This document shows, piece by piece, positions 22,859 to 35,077 of a stretch of 64,000 nt of DNA. Below the pieces are notes generated by a model. That model was not told the DNA's origin. It searched no databases and saw only the letters and a program-made list of their open reading frames with translations. Both the position numbers and the translations under genes were made by a program. This DNA comes from Siderastrea radians (lineage: Eukaryota; Cnidaria; Anthozoa; Scleractinia; Rhizangiidae): positions 14,649,034 through 14,713,033 of the forward strand of contig OZ024895.1 of assembly GCA_964017195.1 (NCBI GenBank), read 5' to 3'. The stretch's first letter is position 1. Each line of letters opens with the position of its first letter.

Positions 22859-23122
22859 TTATTTGCAGTACACGAACCGTTCTTGAATAAGGAACAAAAC
22901 CATTTTCATCTGTGCAGTTGTAAAGTCCAAAATCTTCATCTGAATTCATTTTTACATCCACTGTATTTTGGTTTGCTTTCACCTTCTTGAGATTGGCTCC
23001 TTCAGGTGTGTACCAGGACAGGGTTGGTGTTGGAGCACCATTCGATACGCAGTTTAACCTCACTGTCTGACCAATCCATGACTTGGACACGGAGGAAGTA
23101 ATGCTTGTAATGGTTGCGGCGA
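22859..23122 (-). CDS. Ig-domain exon (I-set-like), left IgSF locus
   Basis: A 264-nt exon, phase 1-1, acceptor TTTACAG, donor GTAAGT. It encodes a complete Ig domain: VRLNCVSNGAPTPTLSWY (B-strand Cys and C-strand Trp), then DVKMNSDEDFGLYNCTDENG (D-x-G-x-Y-x-C F-strand signature) and RTVRVLQI as the G strand. No lesion is seen. It joins in frame to the FN3 exon at 20501. Confidence 0.85.
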
Positions 23123-23454
23123 CTGTAAATGAAACAAGAAAAATAACTCATTTAGTAAAACCCTACATGTTCTTTGTTTCATTCGTTTACGTCTAAAAGT
23201 GTTCGAAGTTATGCAAATAAACACCTAAGCCAATTCTAAAATTAATAATGAATGCCCAATGTTCTGTGTAACACAATCGCTATTTAAAAAAATCTCTACT
23301 TTTACTGCCAGTGTAGGATTTGTATTAAACACAAACTGCAGCTGAACTTGGTATACTGATCTGAGTTATTTCAAATTAGTTATTCCGGGGTTGGGCTCGG
23401 AGAGGGTGGAGAGTGCTTTTGTTTGAGGTAACTGTGCACCTACATCTGTGTGTG

Positions 23455-23773
23455 TCTACATGTAGAACAAAGACCTATTCGGGAATAATGGGGAACAGAC
23501 TTTCTTATCATCGCAGAAGTAGTCTTAGTATGAATACTTTTAAGAAAAAAATTAAAATGCACCTGTTTAAGTTAGCTTATAATTACTATTTGTAACGTTT
23601 ACTATTTGAAATATATATATTTTTGATTCAAATCATGATTGTAACTTTTCATTTATGTGTTTGTAGTATTTTTATTTAATATAGTAATGTATGTATGTAG
23701 TTTTGTAAAGCGCAATGAATAAGTAGTGGATACGCGCTATGTAAGATATTAAATTAATTAAAATTAATTAAAA
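23455..23773 (+). mobile_element. 5'-truncated LINE, 3' end only
   Basis: Ends of CR1/L2-type LINE ORF2 usually read like FKKKIKMHLFKLAYNYYL, present here just before a stop at about 23595. The 3' UTR has the AAGCGC ... GCGCTATGTAAGAT motif and ends in ATTAA repeats, as these LINEs do. Everything upstream has been lost. Confidence 0.65.
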
Positions 23774-24145
23774 GGAGCATGATTCAAAATATTCTGTGCC
23801 TGCATCTCCATCCCCGCTGCGGTTTTGTGTGTAATGAACCTTTGTGTCTATCAGATGCTTTCAGGTCTATCATTTCTCCGGTCTGAGTGCGAATGTAAAC
23901 TTTTAAATACAGTGGGGAGAGTAAACGTTAGATAAAACTTGTTAGTTAATGGTTCATAATAAATCAAATTCCCTTCACACCAGTACGCTTAGCCAGTTTT
24001 TATTGAATAAGATGTTCTTCGACGACATAGTGCAGTATAGATACAATTACACGTATTAAGCGAATGTTACAAGTTGTCACCACAACAGTCCTAGCTGCAT
24101 GAATCACAAAGCCTTAGTCTTCTTCTAAGTGGTCTATGCCTCTTC

Positions 24146-24172
24146 TTTGTTTGTTTGTTTGTTTGTTTGTTT
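24146..24172. repeat. (GTTT)n microsatellite
   Basis: Seven tandem TTTG/GTTT units. Confidence 0.9.
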
Positions 24173-24599
24173 TTAAATCAAAGAACATCTGAGCAGAACG
24201 ATAGGAAGTAACAAAGTCGTGTAATAAAGCAAAGACATCTTTCTATCTACTTCTAAAAGTACAGGGTGACTTGGGTCCTCCCATTGATTAGAGTGGAGAC
24301 TGAATGTTATTATGCACTAACAATTCATAATTCACGGCCAGGACGGCATATACGTGCATGATGTGCATTGTAAGGCCTCGCTAAACGGATAGAGCTTTTT
24401 TGTAGGAATATTTTAAGGCAATAAAGCGTTGTCCACTGAATACCATTAACTAATAATTCCACCACATACAGCATCATCGAGCATCATTCAAAATCTTTCA
24501 ACAAGTTACCAATCGCGTTTAAGTTGGCAAATAAATATAATTTTTGAATTCTTTGGCCGGGGTCTAACAAGCAATACAGTTACTAATGATATGATACTT

Positions 24600-24764
24600 A
24601 TACCTAATCGCACCTTTTTGGTACGCTTCGGCGGCATATCAGGCGAGTTTGGTCGAGCCGTGGTTCGTATTTTGGCGAGACGTAGTCGAGCCAAAATACC
24701 CATGGTGAGACCAAACGAGCTTGATATGCTGCCGAAGCGTACTAAAAAAGGTGCGATTAGGTAT
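24600..24764. mobile_element. Palindromic element abutting a second TIR element
   Basis: ATACCTAATCGCACC and GGTGCGATTAGGTAT bound a ~165-bp palindrome carrying TACGCTTCGGC and its complement. Both strands are open because of the symmetry. The element at 24765 begins immediately after it. Confidence 0.65.
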
Positions 24765-25303
24765 TTACCGTACCCAAATTCGTCCTAAAACCCGGCTTTT
24801 TTTTTTAGTTACCGTGATCAGTCAGGCGTTGTAGAGCGAAACGTATTTACACTTTTCTGGTCGTCAATACTCCTCTCCAACTCCTCATCTGCCATTTTAT
24901 TTAATTCTTTTGTTTGGAGTTTCATTTTCTGAATCTTGGAAGTCCAAGTTAAGAAAGAAATTTGGAAAATCCGGCTCTATTTTGAAACCAAAAAAGTTTC
25001 AGCGCTGTCCGTAAAGTTCACTCGAGCGCCCGCCAGTGTAGCCGCTTCCAATTTTGGCGCGAAATTGTATTTTTTTTTTCTCTCTTACCGTTAAACAAAT
25101 TACTTTCTCGTTTAACAAATGTAATAGTTTTACGTTTCGTTGTATTTCTACTGTAATTTTCGCCTCTGACGTCTGCAAAAAAATGCAAGTTTCACAAACT
25201 GTCCATGATATCGTAGGATATCAGGTCAGTGACTTGATATCGTAGAAAATCATGACAGTAGACAAGGCTTCTGATTGGCTGATTCACAATTTGGGTACGG
25301 TAA
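24765..25303. mobile_element. Non-autonomous TIR transposon
   Basis: A perfect 16-bp inverted pair, TTACCGTACCCAAATT and AATTTGGGTACGGTAA. TAT lies directly outside both ends (24762-24764 and 25304-25306), a plausible 3-bp target duplication. The 540-bp body has no transposase. Confidence 0.7.
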
Positions 25304-25603
25304 TATACGATATGATCTTTTACCGTCGTTACATTACCTGACAGCATGTGTCAAGTTTAAATCAACCGCTTTCATTATTCTACATTTGCCCTTAGCAATC
25401 TTTTTTTTTTCATGGAATAAATATAATAGTATCGTTAGTCTGCTGGAGAAAGAGAAAGTTTGAATTTTATGTTACAATGACAATACCAATGTGCACTTCA
25501 ACATAATGAAAGCAAAGAAATTGACACTTTATGAAATTAAGGCCATATGATCCGTCAAGTAAATTAATTCCATCTCCGAAAGGATACGAATTGTAGTACT
25601 TAC

Positions 25604-25861
25604 AGTTCACTAAAATACTGAAATGTTTCTCTTTACTTCCTGCAGAGTTGTTGGCCCTACATGTGTATATTCCTTCATCTGATTTACGGATTTTACTAAA
25701 AGTAAGATGAGCTGTTTTAGTCCCAGAACTCTTCACTTGTCCGTTATGAATCCATTGTACATCTGGATCTGGTGAACCTGTTGCTCTGCAACTGATATTA
25801 ACAGCACTATCCTCTTGGTAACTGGCATTTGCTGCAGTCGGATGAGTGATGTTGGGTGCAT
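25604..25861 (-). CDS. Ig-domain exon (I-set-like), left IgSF locus
   Basis: A 258-nt exon, phase 1-1, acceptor TTTCCAG, donor GTAAGT. It encodes APNITHPTAANASYQEDSAV, then the B strand NISCRATGSPDPDVQW and the F-strand motif SDEGIYTCRANNSAG, ending ILVN before the donor. It is intact and typical of IgCAM I-set domains. It joins the next exon (23122) in frame. Confidence 0.85.
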
Positions 25862-26533
25862 CTGGAAATTGAAGGGCAGTGATATATTTACAGTAAAGGC
25901 AAAGAGGTGGTTCTAGGCTCAGCTGGACTCCGCACTGTTATTAACTTAGAAAATAAAATATTTACTCAGCATTATCACTCTCCACCCACGAGGGGTAGCG
26001 ACGAACAAATGCTGGGACCTCTGCGGTGCAATGGCGGTGGGGAAACAGAAACCGAGTTACGTTCCGGCCGTACGATTCACCAAGCTTCGAATTATCTTAG
26101 GAGTAATGACCACGGACAGAGCCTAAACGGATCGTTTATACATGGTCTGCCATTTGGCATTTCTAGGTTGGGACATCTATTTTATACCCAACCAAAAACA
26201 TGTCAACCGAAACGCAGCTGGGCGTATACGGAGCAAATACGAAAGAAATGCCGAAATTAACCGTTTACGCGTGACTAAAAGGCCTTCCGTTTTTCGTGCG
26301 GTACAGAGGGCGTCTCCGGGATAGTGTAAGCCTACCTTCAAACTTTCTTTGATAACAAAGCCGTTAAACGCATGAATTTGGATACAGTCCAACAAAATGT
26401 TTTCGTCACTGTTTCGACACTGCTGCTCCTCTGTCTCCTAGTTCGTGCTATATTCCACCATAGAAAGGACATCGAAAGTAAAGTTCATTGTTTCCGGCTT
26501 TCGTTTACCAATAAATGGCAATAAGTCACCCAC

Positions 26534-26668
26534 CTTGAACAAATAACTGCACAGAGTCAAATGTTACATTATTTGAAGGGCTGGTCGAGTTTAACTGGCA
26601 GCCATAAAACCTTCCATCGTCTTTCGTGATAGAACTGACAATAAAGATGGCTTGACCAACGATACGTT
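26534..26668 (-). pseudogene. Truncated V-like Ig exon
   Basis: Only the C-terminal half is present: RIVGQAIFIVSSITKDDGRF, then YGCQLN and SVQLFVQG before a good donor (GTGGGT). It resembles the D-to-G strands of the V-like exons at 37904 and 59728 (QATLVIKNV... and RATFVIKRV...). Upstream, on the minus strand, a TAA in frame and unrelated sequence replace the A-C strands, and no acceptor is found. It is a decayed paralogue of the right-hand gene's first domain. Confidence 0.7.
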
Positions 26669-26789
26669 ACCTTAATGCCCAGAACATTTGTCACACTAAT
26701 AAGTTATGTGCTGATATGGAACGAGGTAACAGTAGCACAACTGTAAAATATTAATATAGTGTTACCAATTCCTACGTGGTGCTCTTAAT

Positions 26790-27333
26790 CCTATTCAGAC
26801 CGGGAGGGCGGATTCTGCGGACTTTGGACGTTTATAGCTTTTTTAATAAGCAAGCTAAAGCCACCGTACTTGGTGACTTTTCCTAAAATTTATCTGGGAA
26901 CAATTTGGTGTAGTATTTGATTGATTGATTAATTGTTTGGTGTAAATTTTTCAGAATTTTGAATTTGTAAACTTTTATATCAAAAATCATTACTTTTTGA
27001 AGAAAATTTTACATTTTTAGATCATTTCCATGTTAATTTTTTGATTTTGATCACTTCCTGATAAATTTTGGCGGCTTTTGAAGGTTTTTAGAAAATTTAA
27101 GAAATCCAAGATGGCGGATCCAAGCTGGCCGCCGTTTGAGAACAAAGCGTTACTGCGACGTCATGTGACGTCATCAGCCGAGGTTGCGGACCTCAATGGA
27201 AACATTTTTGGACGTACTATATGTCCTTTAAGTTACGTTGTCATAGCTTTAATATTCTCGGAGTTAAGAGGTGGGGGCGGAATCCGCCCCACCCCCAGTC
27301 CCACAAGACCAAAAAAAGCCCCGTCTGAATAGG
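26790..27333. mobile_element. MITE with CCTATTCAGAC termini
   Basis: TCCTATTCAGAC at the left and GTCTGAATAGGG at the right are inverted; GGCGGATTC and GGCGGAATCCGCC lie just inside. The interior is non-coding. Confidence 0.65.
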
Positions 27334-27619
27334 GATAAATTGCTTGATATGCACTCAAATCAATCGGCAACTGCCCAACAAGAAGGAACTAAATCAGATG
27401 TAAGTACTGTTAATGCTAAACAGAAGCACTATCAATCATATCTTGATTTTTGTCCTATAACAGCAATACGGAAGTTTCTCACGCAGATATTCTCTAGTTA
27501 AAAAGAGTGTGAAAGGATCTCTTGTAATCTCTGGCTGCTTTTGGTGTTACATTTTTACGTTTTAGCAGACACTGCTCTGACATCAATGGCAATTTATACT
27601 TTTTTTCTCGTTTACTTAC

Positions 27620-27867
27620 AATTAACGGTGACAAATGTTCCATTTCTGCCCTTCCCACTCCCACATTCTCTGCTATACACACATAGGTTCCTTTGTCGTT
27701 TCTTTTGCTGCGTGGAATAAGCAGATTACTTCCCGATCCTATTTGTTTTCCATCTTTCTTCCATGTGATAAGTGGTGGTGGGTAAGCAGATACGTCACAT
27801 CTTACGTAAATGGAATTTGTTTCATTGACTGTTATATTCCCTGTTAACCACTTGATCTCTACAGGAA
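27620..27867 (-). pseudogene. Ig exon with single-base frameshift
   Basis: Acceptor TTTTCAG, donor GTAAGT. It encodes PVEIKWLTGNITVNETNS, a B-strand RCDVSAYPPPLITWKKDG and the F strand NDKGTYVCIAENVGVG, a clear I-set domain. The length is 248 nt, not a multiple of three, while the intact Ig and FN3 exons of this locus with both ends mapped are phase 1-1. After VGVGRAEM the expected G strand (TFVTVN) is in a different frame, which places a one-base deletion near 27640. The domain cannot be joined in frame to the next exon unless skipped. Confidence 0.75.
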
Positions 27868-28387
27868 CTGAAAATTAAAAAGAAAAAAAAAAGGAACTTT
27901 CTATCAAGGAGGACAATAACAATGTGTATGCTGGTACTTATCAAGTGCGGTTTTCTTAGCAGCGCATGGAAATTGGAGCATATGAGATCACTGATTCAAC
28001 AACGGTAAAATCTTTCTCGATGAAATTTCTATGTCTATTCGTAAAAACGCTTTGGTGCCGATTCTTGACTAATGATTTGAAGGTTGACTAATTGCGCAAG
28101 TGATGACCACTTCTGATTTCTATTTTCGTGCCACTTGGAACATTAGAAAAAGTGTGAAACCAGTTTCTGGGCCACAAACGTCTGAAGGGATGACAGTTAA
28201 CTTCTTCAATTAAGTATCCCATGATTGATTATACTTTGTCGCAGTCAAATGTTGGTGCGAACTGTGCACGTACCGTACGTCTCGCCACTTACGTCTGTTG
28301 TTAGAAGTCAAACGGAGGTCATCTTCACAATCAACTGCTTTTCTGATATGTGTGTTAGTTCGTCGCTAACAATAGTTACAAACTGCA

Positions 28388-28620
28388 TCATTTAACATCC
28401 GCTCTGGCTGGACTTCCAATGCCATTATCAGCAGTGCATCTGTAGCCTCCTCTATCCTGTCTACTGGTGGTCAAAGGAAATGTGACTACACGGTTATCAG
28501 AAAGTCTTGTCCAGGTGATGCTTGTTGGTGTCGGATTACCATCACCTGTACAGTTTAGTGCTGCTTTGTCTCCCTCATTCACTGTTTTGTTAGAGGAGAT
28601 TTGACTGATGCTTGGTGGAC
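28388..28620 (-). CDS. Ig-domain exon without an identifiable donor
   Basis: Acceptor CTTTTGTAG, then GPPSISQISSNKTVNEGDKA, a B strand ALNCTGDGNPTPTSITW and the F strand RQDRGGYRCTADNGIGSPAR. The frame runs ADVK and then TGA. No phase-1 donor is found where the neighbouring exons have one. The exon either ends the coding region of an upstream gene or has lost its donor. It lies upstream of the V-like fragment at 26534, a domain type normally placed first, so it may belong to a separate tandem gene. Confidence 0.6.
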
Positions 28621-28639
28621 CTACAAAAGCAAAACACAA

Positions 28640-30477
28640 TTAAAGCGCGGAATACTCATAAACTATTGATCGCGTTTCCATCGTATTTTGACCAACACGT
28701 GTAAAACCTTGCAACCGTAGTAGAAACTGAAAGATTTCCAGAAGTCACCGCCAAAATTGGTTCTCGTTAACTGAGTTGCGTTTAGTTTATCCTCCATTTA
28801 ATTTACACAACACAAAATAAAAAAAAAACAAAAATTATTATAATTTGAATCTATTTCAAAGCCAAATGCATTACATTTGAAAAAAATAGGCTTGAGCGAT
28901 GTTAGCGATCACCGTTTAGTCAACAATGTCCTTTCCGAAAGTTTCCTGGCCTTAAACTATGCTGATTTACACAACATCTCAATTTAGAAACCTTCCCTGT
29001 AAACCGATTCAACACAAAATAAAGATGTATATCTTATCAACCAAGCGCGAGGGCCGTACTGGGCGAATATCGACCCAAGGTCTTGACATTACGGGCCCAG
29101 CGTAGCGAGAAAAACAATAAAAGTAAACGGAGTGTGGCTCAAAACACCTTGCCCTCCGCCACCAACACGCGCAAGTCAGTGAACCAATTAATTTATTTAT
29201 GTCCGTTAAATATCGGGAAAGAACTATTTGAGATTGAATGGAAACGCATGCGGTGTAAAGCAGTTTTAATTCAGAGCCGACTTGACTGTTTCGTGTATTG
29301 TTTGTAGCGGAACTTCTTTGCGGCCGAAGGCCGTGGGAGTGGAGCCCCATACTCATATTAAGAGGCGTGCTGGTAATTTTTTATGGTCAATGGCAAGCGG
29401 AATGGCTCACGGGCGCGTGCGCCGTACTTCCGTACGTCCGTCCCTCGCATTTCATGACATTCTTACAGGAGGTAATTTTCGCCCAGTTTCTTGCAATGCC
29501 AATACCCTTGCGAGGAATCGAGTAAGTCTTTGACGTGGCAAACTGGACGTTAGCTTCGCGTTAGCTAAAGAAACTCGACTGCCGGTCCCGATTGCCTATT
29601 AAGTGGAATATGAATGTCTTAGAGAGGAGAAATTTGGATTGCTTTAATTTAGCGCGATGATTGCTGAGTTTCTCGGAATTTTTCCTCATTTCACAGAATA
29701 CTACATTTGTTATATGCCTCGTTCTTTTAAACTCTGAATTAATAGAATTAATTTAGTCATTGTTTACCTCTGCAAAACCAGACCAAATTCCATGCAAGTA
29801 ACGAATCGATGAAAAAGCACATCCTTATTAATGAATCTATTGGCCTAATTCTGATTTCTGATTTGTTTGCTCGAATTTCAATTATTTGTCTTCACTTTTG
29901 TTTATCACTAAGGCTTTTAATATTGGTTTCCAGAAGGAGACTGCAATTTGCCATTTTTTCCATCTCAGTACCTACATGTATGAAATAATAGCACTGCATT
30001 ATGGAAAGTCCTTTTTACTATTTTTGTCACTCATTGGAATGTTCATGTTTTAGAAAGTTCAGATGATTACTGCATGTATCTTTTGGTTTTCTCAAAAATC
30101 ATCGTATTCCCAGGGGGTTGGGGGGGGGGGGAATCCAGATATAAGGAAAGGATTTTTTTTGTGCAACTGACATATTTGTACTGATGTGTTTTTGCTATCT
30201 TGGCAATCTGGCTTGTTTAACTGAAAATTGTCTGCTGGGATTATTTAGAACATGTTTGATTAATTGCGATTGGCTCTTTACTGAGTTACGGAAAGGAGAC
30301 TGGAGATGATTAAACATCCAGTAAACTTAAGGTCATTCCCCTGTATTGCATTACGCATCCTGAATTTAGAGTTGAGGAAGGGAAAGAAAAGAAAGTTGCT
30401 CTAATGAAAGTATGTTTTAGTTTTATTGTAACTACAGTCTAACTTTTATTCGCAGTCCTCTATCAGGCATTTAAGTC
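28640..30477. other. Intergenic stretch with dispersed repeats
   Basis: Contains the second copy of the 10788-11010 repeat (29300-29545) and a G14 tract near 30120. A signal-peptide exon for the left minus-strand locus was looked for here and not found. Confidence 0.5.
29300..29545. repeat. Dispersed repeat, copy 2
   Basis: Matches 10788-11010 in the same orientation (GTGGGAGTGGAGCCCCATAC, GGGCGCGTGCGCCGTAC). Confidence 0.75.
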
Positions 30478-33400
30478 TCGACTTTTAGTGCCCTGGTCAG
30501 TTTTAAACTGGCAAGCGGGTGACTGCCAATTTTTAGCCCTGAATTTTGTTTTTCACTGATCCTTTTTTTCTGTTCTAGGCATGTATGCCAGCAGTGATCA
30601 ATGAAACGGATGCAGCATTTTCTTACAGTGAAGGTATGTGGAAGATATCAGTAATATAATTAGCCTAGCTTACGTATCTAACTGTTCAGTAAATTGAACT
30701 GGATTGAATGCAGTGATTGGGTTAATTTGGGTTCAGTAATTGAACACAATAATTATTAACCAAAAATATACCTACAGCTGTGTTTGATTCCATTCATTTT
30801 CTGAACCCAGTCAAACATAATTAAGCACAATTAACAGTTTTAAAATCTTTCAAATATATAGATTTAGCCAAGCCTAGAAGTGGAGCTTCAATTTTTATTT
30901 GGCAATCGTATTATTCACAAAGGAAAATAAAAATTGAACCAACGATAAAGTTGAACCACAACATTTACATGTGCTTTCCATCAAGACTTCCAGTTGGGTG
31001 GGCAATGAGAGCCTTTATATCTGGACTTAAGAGGGGAGAATCTTGATCACCATGTTGTTGCTATGGGAAGTCAAAACGATATTCAGCTTGTCTCTTGACC
31101 TGAACAAAAAAAATGCTAAAACTTAAACAGCATACAGTTTTTGCTATTGTAAACATTGCGAACATTTAAAGATTATCAGGATGCATCAGTTTCTAGAAAT
31201 TCGCTTTATTATAACAGGCCATCAGATAGAGTCCGGAAAAAAATAAAAAATTATGCGGGAATTTTCAGGCATACATGTATTATGCAGAAAAATATGTTGA
31301 TTACGCGGAAAACACGCTGGATTTGCGGAAATTTAAACAATTTATAACATTGATAATTGTGTCTTTCCACTGTTTTTGTGTTATGTAAACTGCTTAGTGA
31401 GGTTCCTTCTTCTCCTTCGTCTCTTTAAATTTATCCTTACTATAAGCTTAAACAGCAAGGTGATTCTGTGAGACGACGAATGAGCAAAAGAAGACAAGGT
31501 GTTCAAGTTTCCTGGTGCAAATAGTGGTCAAACGCAGTTTCTTATCAATTACTGTTATTCGCTGAAATGTCATTGCTTTTCGTCCAATAGAAATCAGTAC
31601 AAGAACAAAACTAGTTCCCAGGCTCATCGCCAAAAGACGCGTGGAAATCCTGGAGGTTAAAAATTGTTCGCGAACGAAGTGGCGTGTTTTCGATGTTTAG
31701 GAGGAAAACTGCTTGAAAATAAACAATCTCTTCGGCTTTTACATGAATGTTTGTGAGGATGAAAAGCAGCTGCTTTGTCACCAATTTTAGGCAAATCTTT
31801 CTGTTTTATGCGGAAAATGCTCTGAAAATGCGGAAGATGCGGACGTTAAAGAATTATGCGGATCCGCACCACTGCATCCTGACAGATGCCCTGTTATAAA
31901 AGTTATGATTGCACAAGCTCGTATCTTTATTCATTTTTTGCTGTTGTTCTTCCATTCTTTGTGAAAACAGTAATTACATGCTTTCGATTATAAAGAAGGG
32001 TGGGGCAATTTGCAAAAAAAACCGAACTTTACTAGTGTCCTCTCAGTTTTACGGATTTTCTTTTTAATGTGCGGCTGGGGACTGGCACTAGCTATGCACG
32101 CGCAATGTCAAGTTGTGGTATTCAGATGTTCTTCCTCATTATTTCACCAGTATAGTGGCACATAATGCTGCAAAACAGCGTATGACAAAATACCATCCAC
32201 AAAAATCTCAAGATCTGTAGTTAAGAATCTCCCTCCCTCAAGTTACAAAATCCTTTTTTCACGCTGATGTGAGATTTATTCTGGATGGCTATTTGGTTAA
32301 TTAACTTAATGCAGAATGAATCAAACAGTTAAACCATGTTCACATGATACCGGTATGAACTCACCCAGGTATGACTCACACTGTTACGAGATTTTGTGCT
32401 GTAATCATGTCACAAATACAGAGAAGCAAGAGGGAACTGGGGTGAGCTTGTATCAGAATGAAAACCACAGAATGTACTGGTGTCATGTAAACACACCCTC
32501 AGACTAAAGTTGAGCAGCTCTCAAGAATGTTTAACAACATCGTCAGATACCCAGGGCAGTAAAACCCTGATTTTATTAAAGTGGTGGAAACTCAGACTGG
32601 TACAATTTGTTTACATGAGACCAGTCTGAAAGTCAGACTGGCGTAAATATTTACATGAGAGCAACCATCTCAAGTAAAAATACAGTTTACCTTTTATCCA
32701 CCAGCTTGGAATGCTTTAATGCCACTTATTTAATGCACATGCTCAAAACAAATATGTTAAAAAATTGTTGTAGTTTTTCATGTGAGCGTGCATGCTCAGT
32801 GCATGACGTGGGGGCGCAGTATGGATGCGCAGAAAAAAATAGCGCAAATGTCCTTAGAACTTCCCTAAACCCATGTGCTTACTTTTGGCAATTGAGATAA
32901 TTAAATTTGCTTTGTTTTCCATACAGGTTTTTATTCCATCAACCTGATGTCAGAAAAATATGGCAGTTTATTGTAAGGTTTTAGTCAATAAATTTGTACT
33001 CTTAGCTACATGTATGTTCCTAGGCAGACACACACGCAACTAACTTTCCAGGAATGGTGATTCAGACTTATTTGATTGAATTCACTTGACAGGGAAAACT
33101 ATTTCAAATGATAGATTCACCACAGTCTGATCCCCTCTTGTCAGTTCATTACCTGATAGGTTTCTGACTATTCTGAAATGATTTATGAAGAGCCTTTTCT
33201 TTTTGTTTTTCTTTGCTACCAGATTATGGCAATCAGTAACATTGCTCATTGGTTACATTAGATGCAGTGTAAAGGCTAATGATCAAACCAAAAACAAATC
33301 AAACCACAAGATTTACTACCATTACTGTCAGGGGTAGTAACAGAGTGAGTCACAATCTGTGCATCAAATTAAGTCACTAGTGATTACTGGATCATTTGTT
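30478..33400. repeat. Direct segmental duplication, copy 2
   Basis: Diverged copy of 5985-8520. Near 30580 a splice-flanked piece (CTAG to GTATGT) reads CMPAVINETDAAFSYSE in one frame; the equivalent in copy 1 is disrupted. Around 32925 the frame FLFHQPDV-KIWQFI is kept in both copies. These look like exon relics of an unrecognised gene or transposase. Confidence 0.7.
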
Positions 33401-34055
33401 ATTCGCATTGGCGACACTGTTAGTCACAGATTGGTTAATTGATTGATTGATTTTTAATTGACTGATTTATCAAGTAAGTGGTTGAGTGGTTGATTGATGA
33501 CTGATGGGTACTTACATGTAAAGAGATTGATTTTAATATAATAGTCCCTAGGCATCAATAAGAGTAAACAAGGTACATTATTATTCCACTATGGTATCAG
33601 TTTACCATAGAAGGAGGGAACACATGAAAGTATGAAAGTGTATTGCACTGTAGAAAGCGTATTGCACTGTAGTGTCCCGATTTCGAATCACTCATTGAAT
33701 AAATCATTTAAAATTATAGGCAAATATTGTAGTGGAATAATAAATATCATTCAGTGGTTTTACAGATAATACTTAAGGACATTTTACTCGTTGCTCGCAT
33801 TTTTTTTCTCGCACCATGGTCCATACTACACAACTTATCTGTCAAACCATCGAATAAGGTGGATGTATTCTTCAATTAGTACCTTGCCTATACAATTTCT
33901 CTCCTCTGACAACTCTGCAAAGATGTAAATAAATCAAACCGTAGACTTGTGGCTGATAAAAGACTTAGGAAAGGTGAACAAAAATAATTATTGTGCCCAA
34001 TATTTAAGTTTACAACCTAAAGCTGGGGCGTATTTAGAATTTTGTTAATCAGGTT

Positions 34056-34908
34056 CATACCTGCCATCCGTCCCGATTTAATGGGAATTGTCCCAATTTT
34101 TGAGTTTCAGAACCTTAAAAAATCCAGACATTCCGATTTTCAAGGAAAAAAGACAATTTGAAACTGGGTTGTTTAAGATTGGTCTTGACTCTTCTACATC
34201 CTATTGTATTGTGCAATACATGTGGTGCTTGAGACCATTAAATAACACCTGAGAATTCTAATGGTAAAACAGTACTTCACAGGCAATATCTTTAAGAATT
34301 AATGTAAAAACCCTGGAGCATCCTGGACCCTGTTCAGTGTTGGGGGCAGGGCACTAACCCAGGACTGGGGTGAGCGTGTGTGGGGGGGGGGGGGGAGGGT
34401 CCCTATTTCATCAGGATATCGAAACCCCGAGAAGTGGGTTGAAAAAACGAGGCGCAGCCGAGGTGTTTGGATACCTGATGAAACACTCTTTCCAGTTTTT
34501 GATATGGCTTCTCAAACCATTCATAATTGTTGGAGCACCATTGGGTTGCATCATCACTGATTTATGCCTTTCACCTGAACGTTTTTTCAATTGGGTGTAT
34601 ATAACAAATTGTAAGAATGATTAATACAAATGTAGAGTATCTTTTAAAATAACTTAATTGGTCGAAAACAACAATTATTACCATTTGAATCGAAATACAA
34701 GGATATTTATACATTTAACAAACCTATTATATGGATGTGAAAATATTTTGAAAGCACATAGTTCAAATTATAATTTTTTATTGAATTGGGCAGAATTGGG
34801 GCAGTGTTGGGGGCAGGGCACTAAACCAGGACTGGGGTGAGCGTGTGTGTGTGTGGGGGGGGGGGGGGGAGGGTCCCTATTTCTGATTTTATAAGGTTGG
34901 CAGGTATG
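34056..34908. mobile_element. Candidate TIR element with internal duplication
   Basis: CATACCTGCCA at the left and TGGCAGGTATG at the right are exact 11-bp inverted repeats. Inside, a ~75-bp block (TGTTGGGGGCAGGGCACTAA to GGGTCCCTATTTC) occurs at about 34335 and again at 34803, each with a G tract of 14-17. No ORF was recognised. Confidence 0.55.
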
Positions 34909-34985
34909 CAAGTTCTAATTTGATGAGAGGTGTATTTACTAATAATTAACTAAAATATAATACTGCTGTCGGGTACCACTTGAAA

Positions 34986-34986
34986 C

Positions 34987-35028
<42 letters not shown>

Positions 35029-35035
35029 AATAAAT
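34986..35035. repeat. (AAT)n/(AAAT)n microsatellite
   Basis: Tandem AAT units followed by AAAT units. Confidence 0.9.
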
Positions 35036-35053
35036 TATTGGAGTACCTCTTTT

Positions 35054-35077
35054 AGGCTTGGCTAAATCTATATATTA
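35054..35077. repeat. Short dispersed motif GGCTTGGCTAAATCTATATA
   Basis: The same motif occurs at about 11500-11520 and, inverted, at about 30858-30880. It may be the terminus of a transposon family. Confidence 0.45.

Noticed and set aside
25907..26260. 117-codon plus-strand ORF
   Set aside because: No domain, no splice sites, and an alternative frame is open on the other strand.
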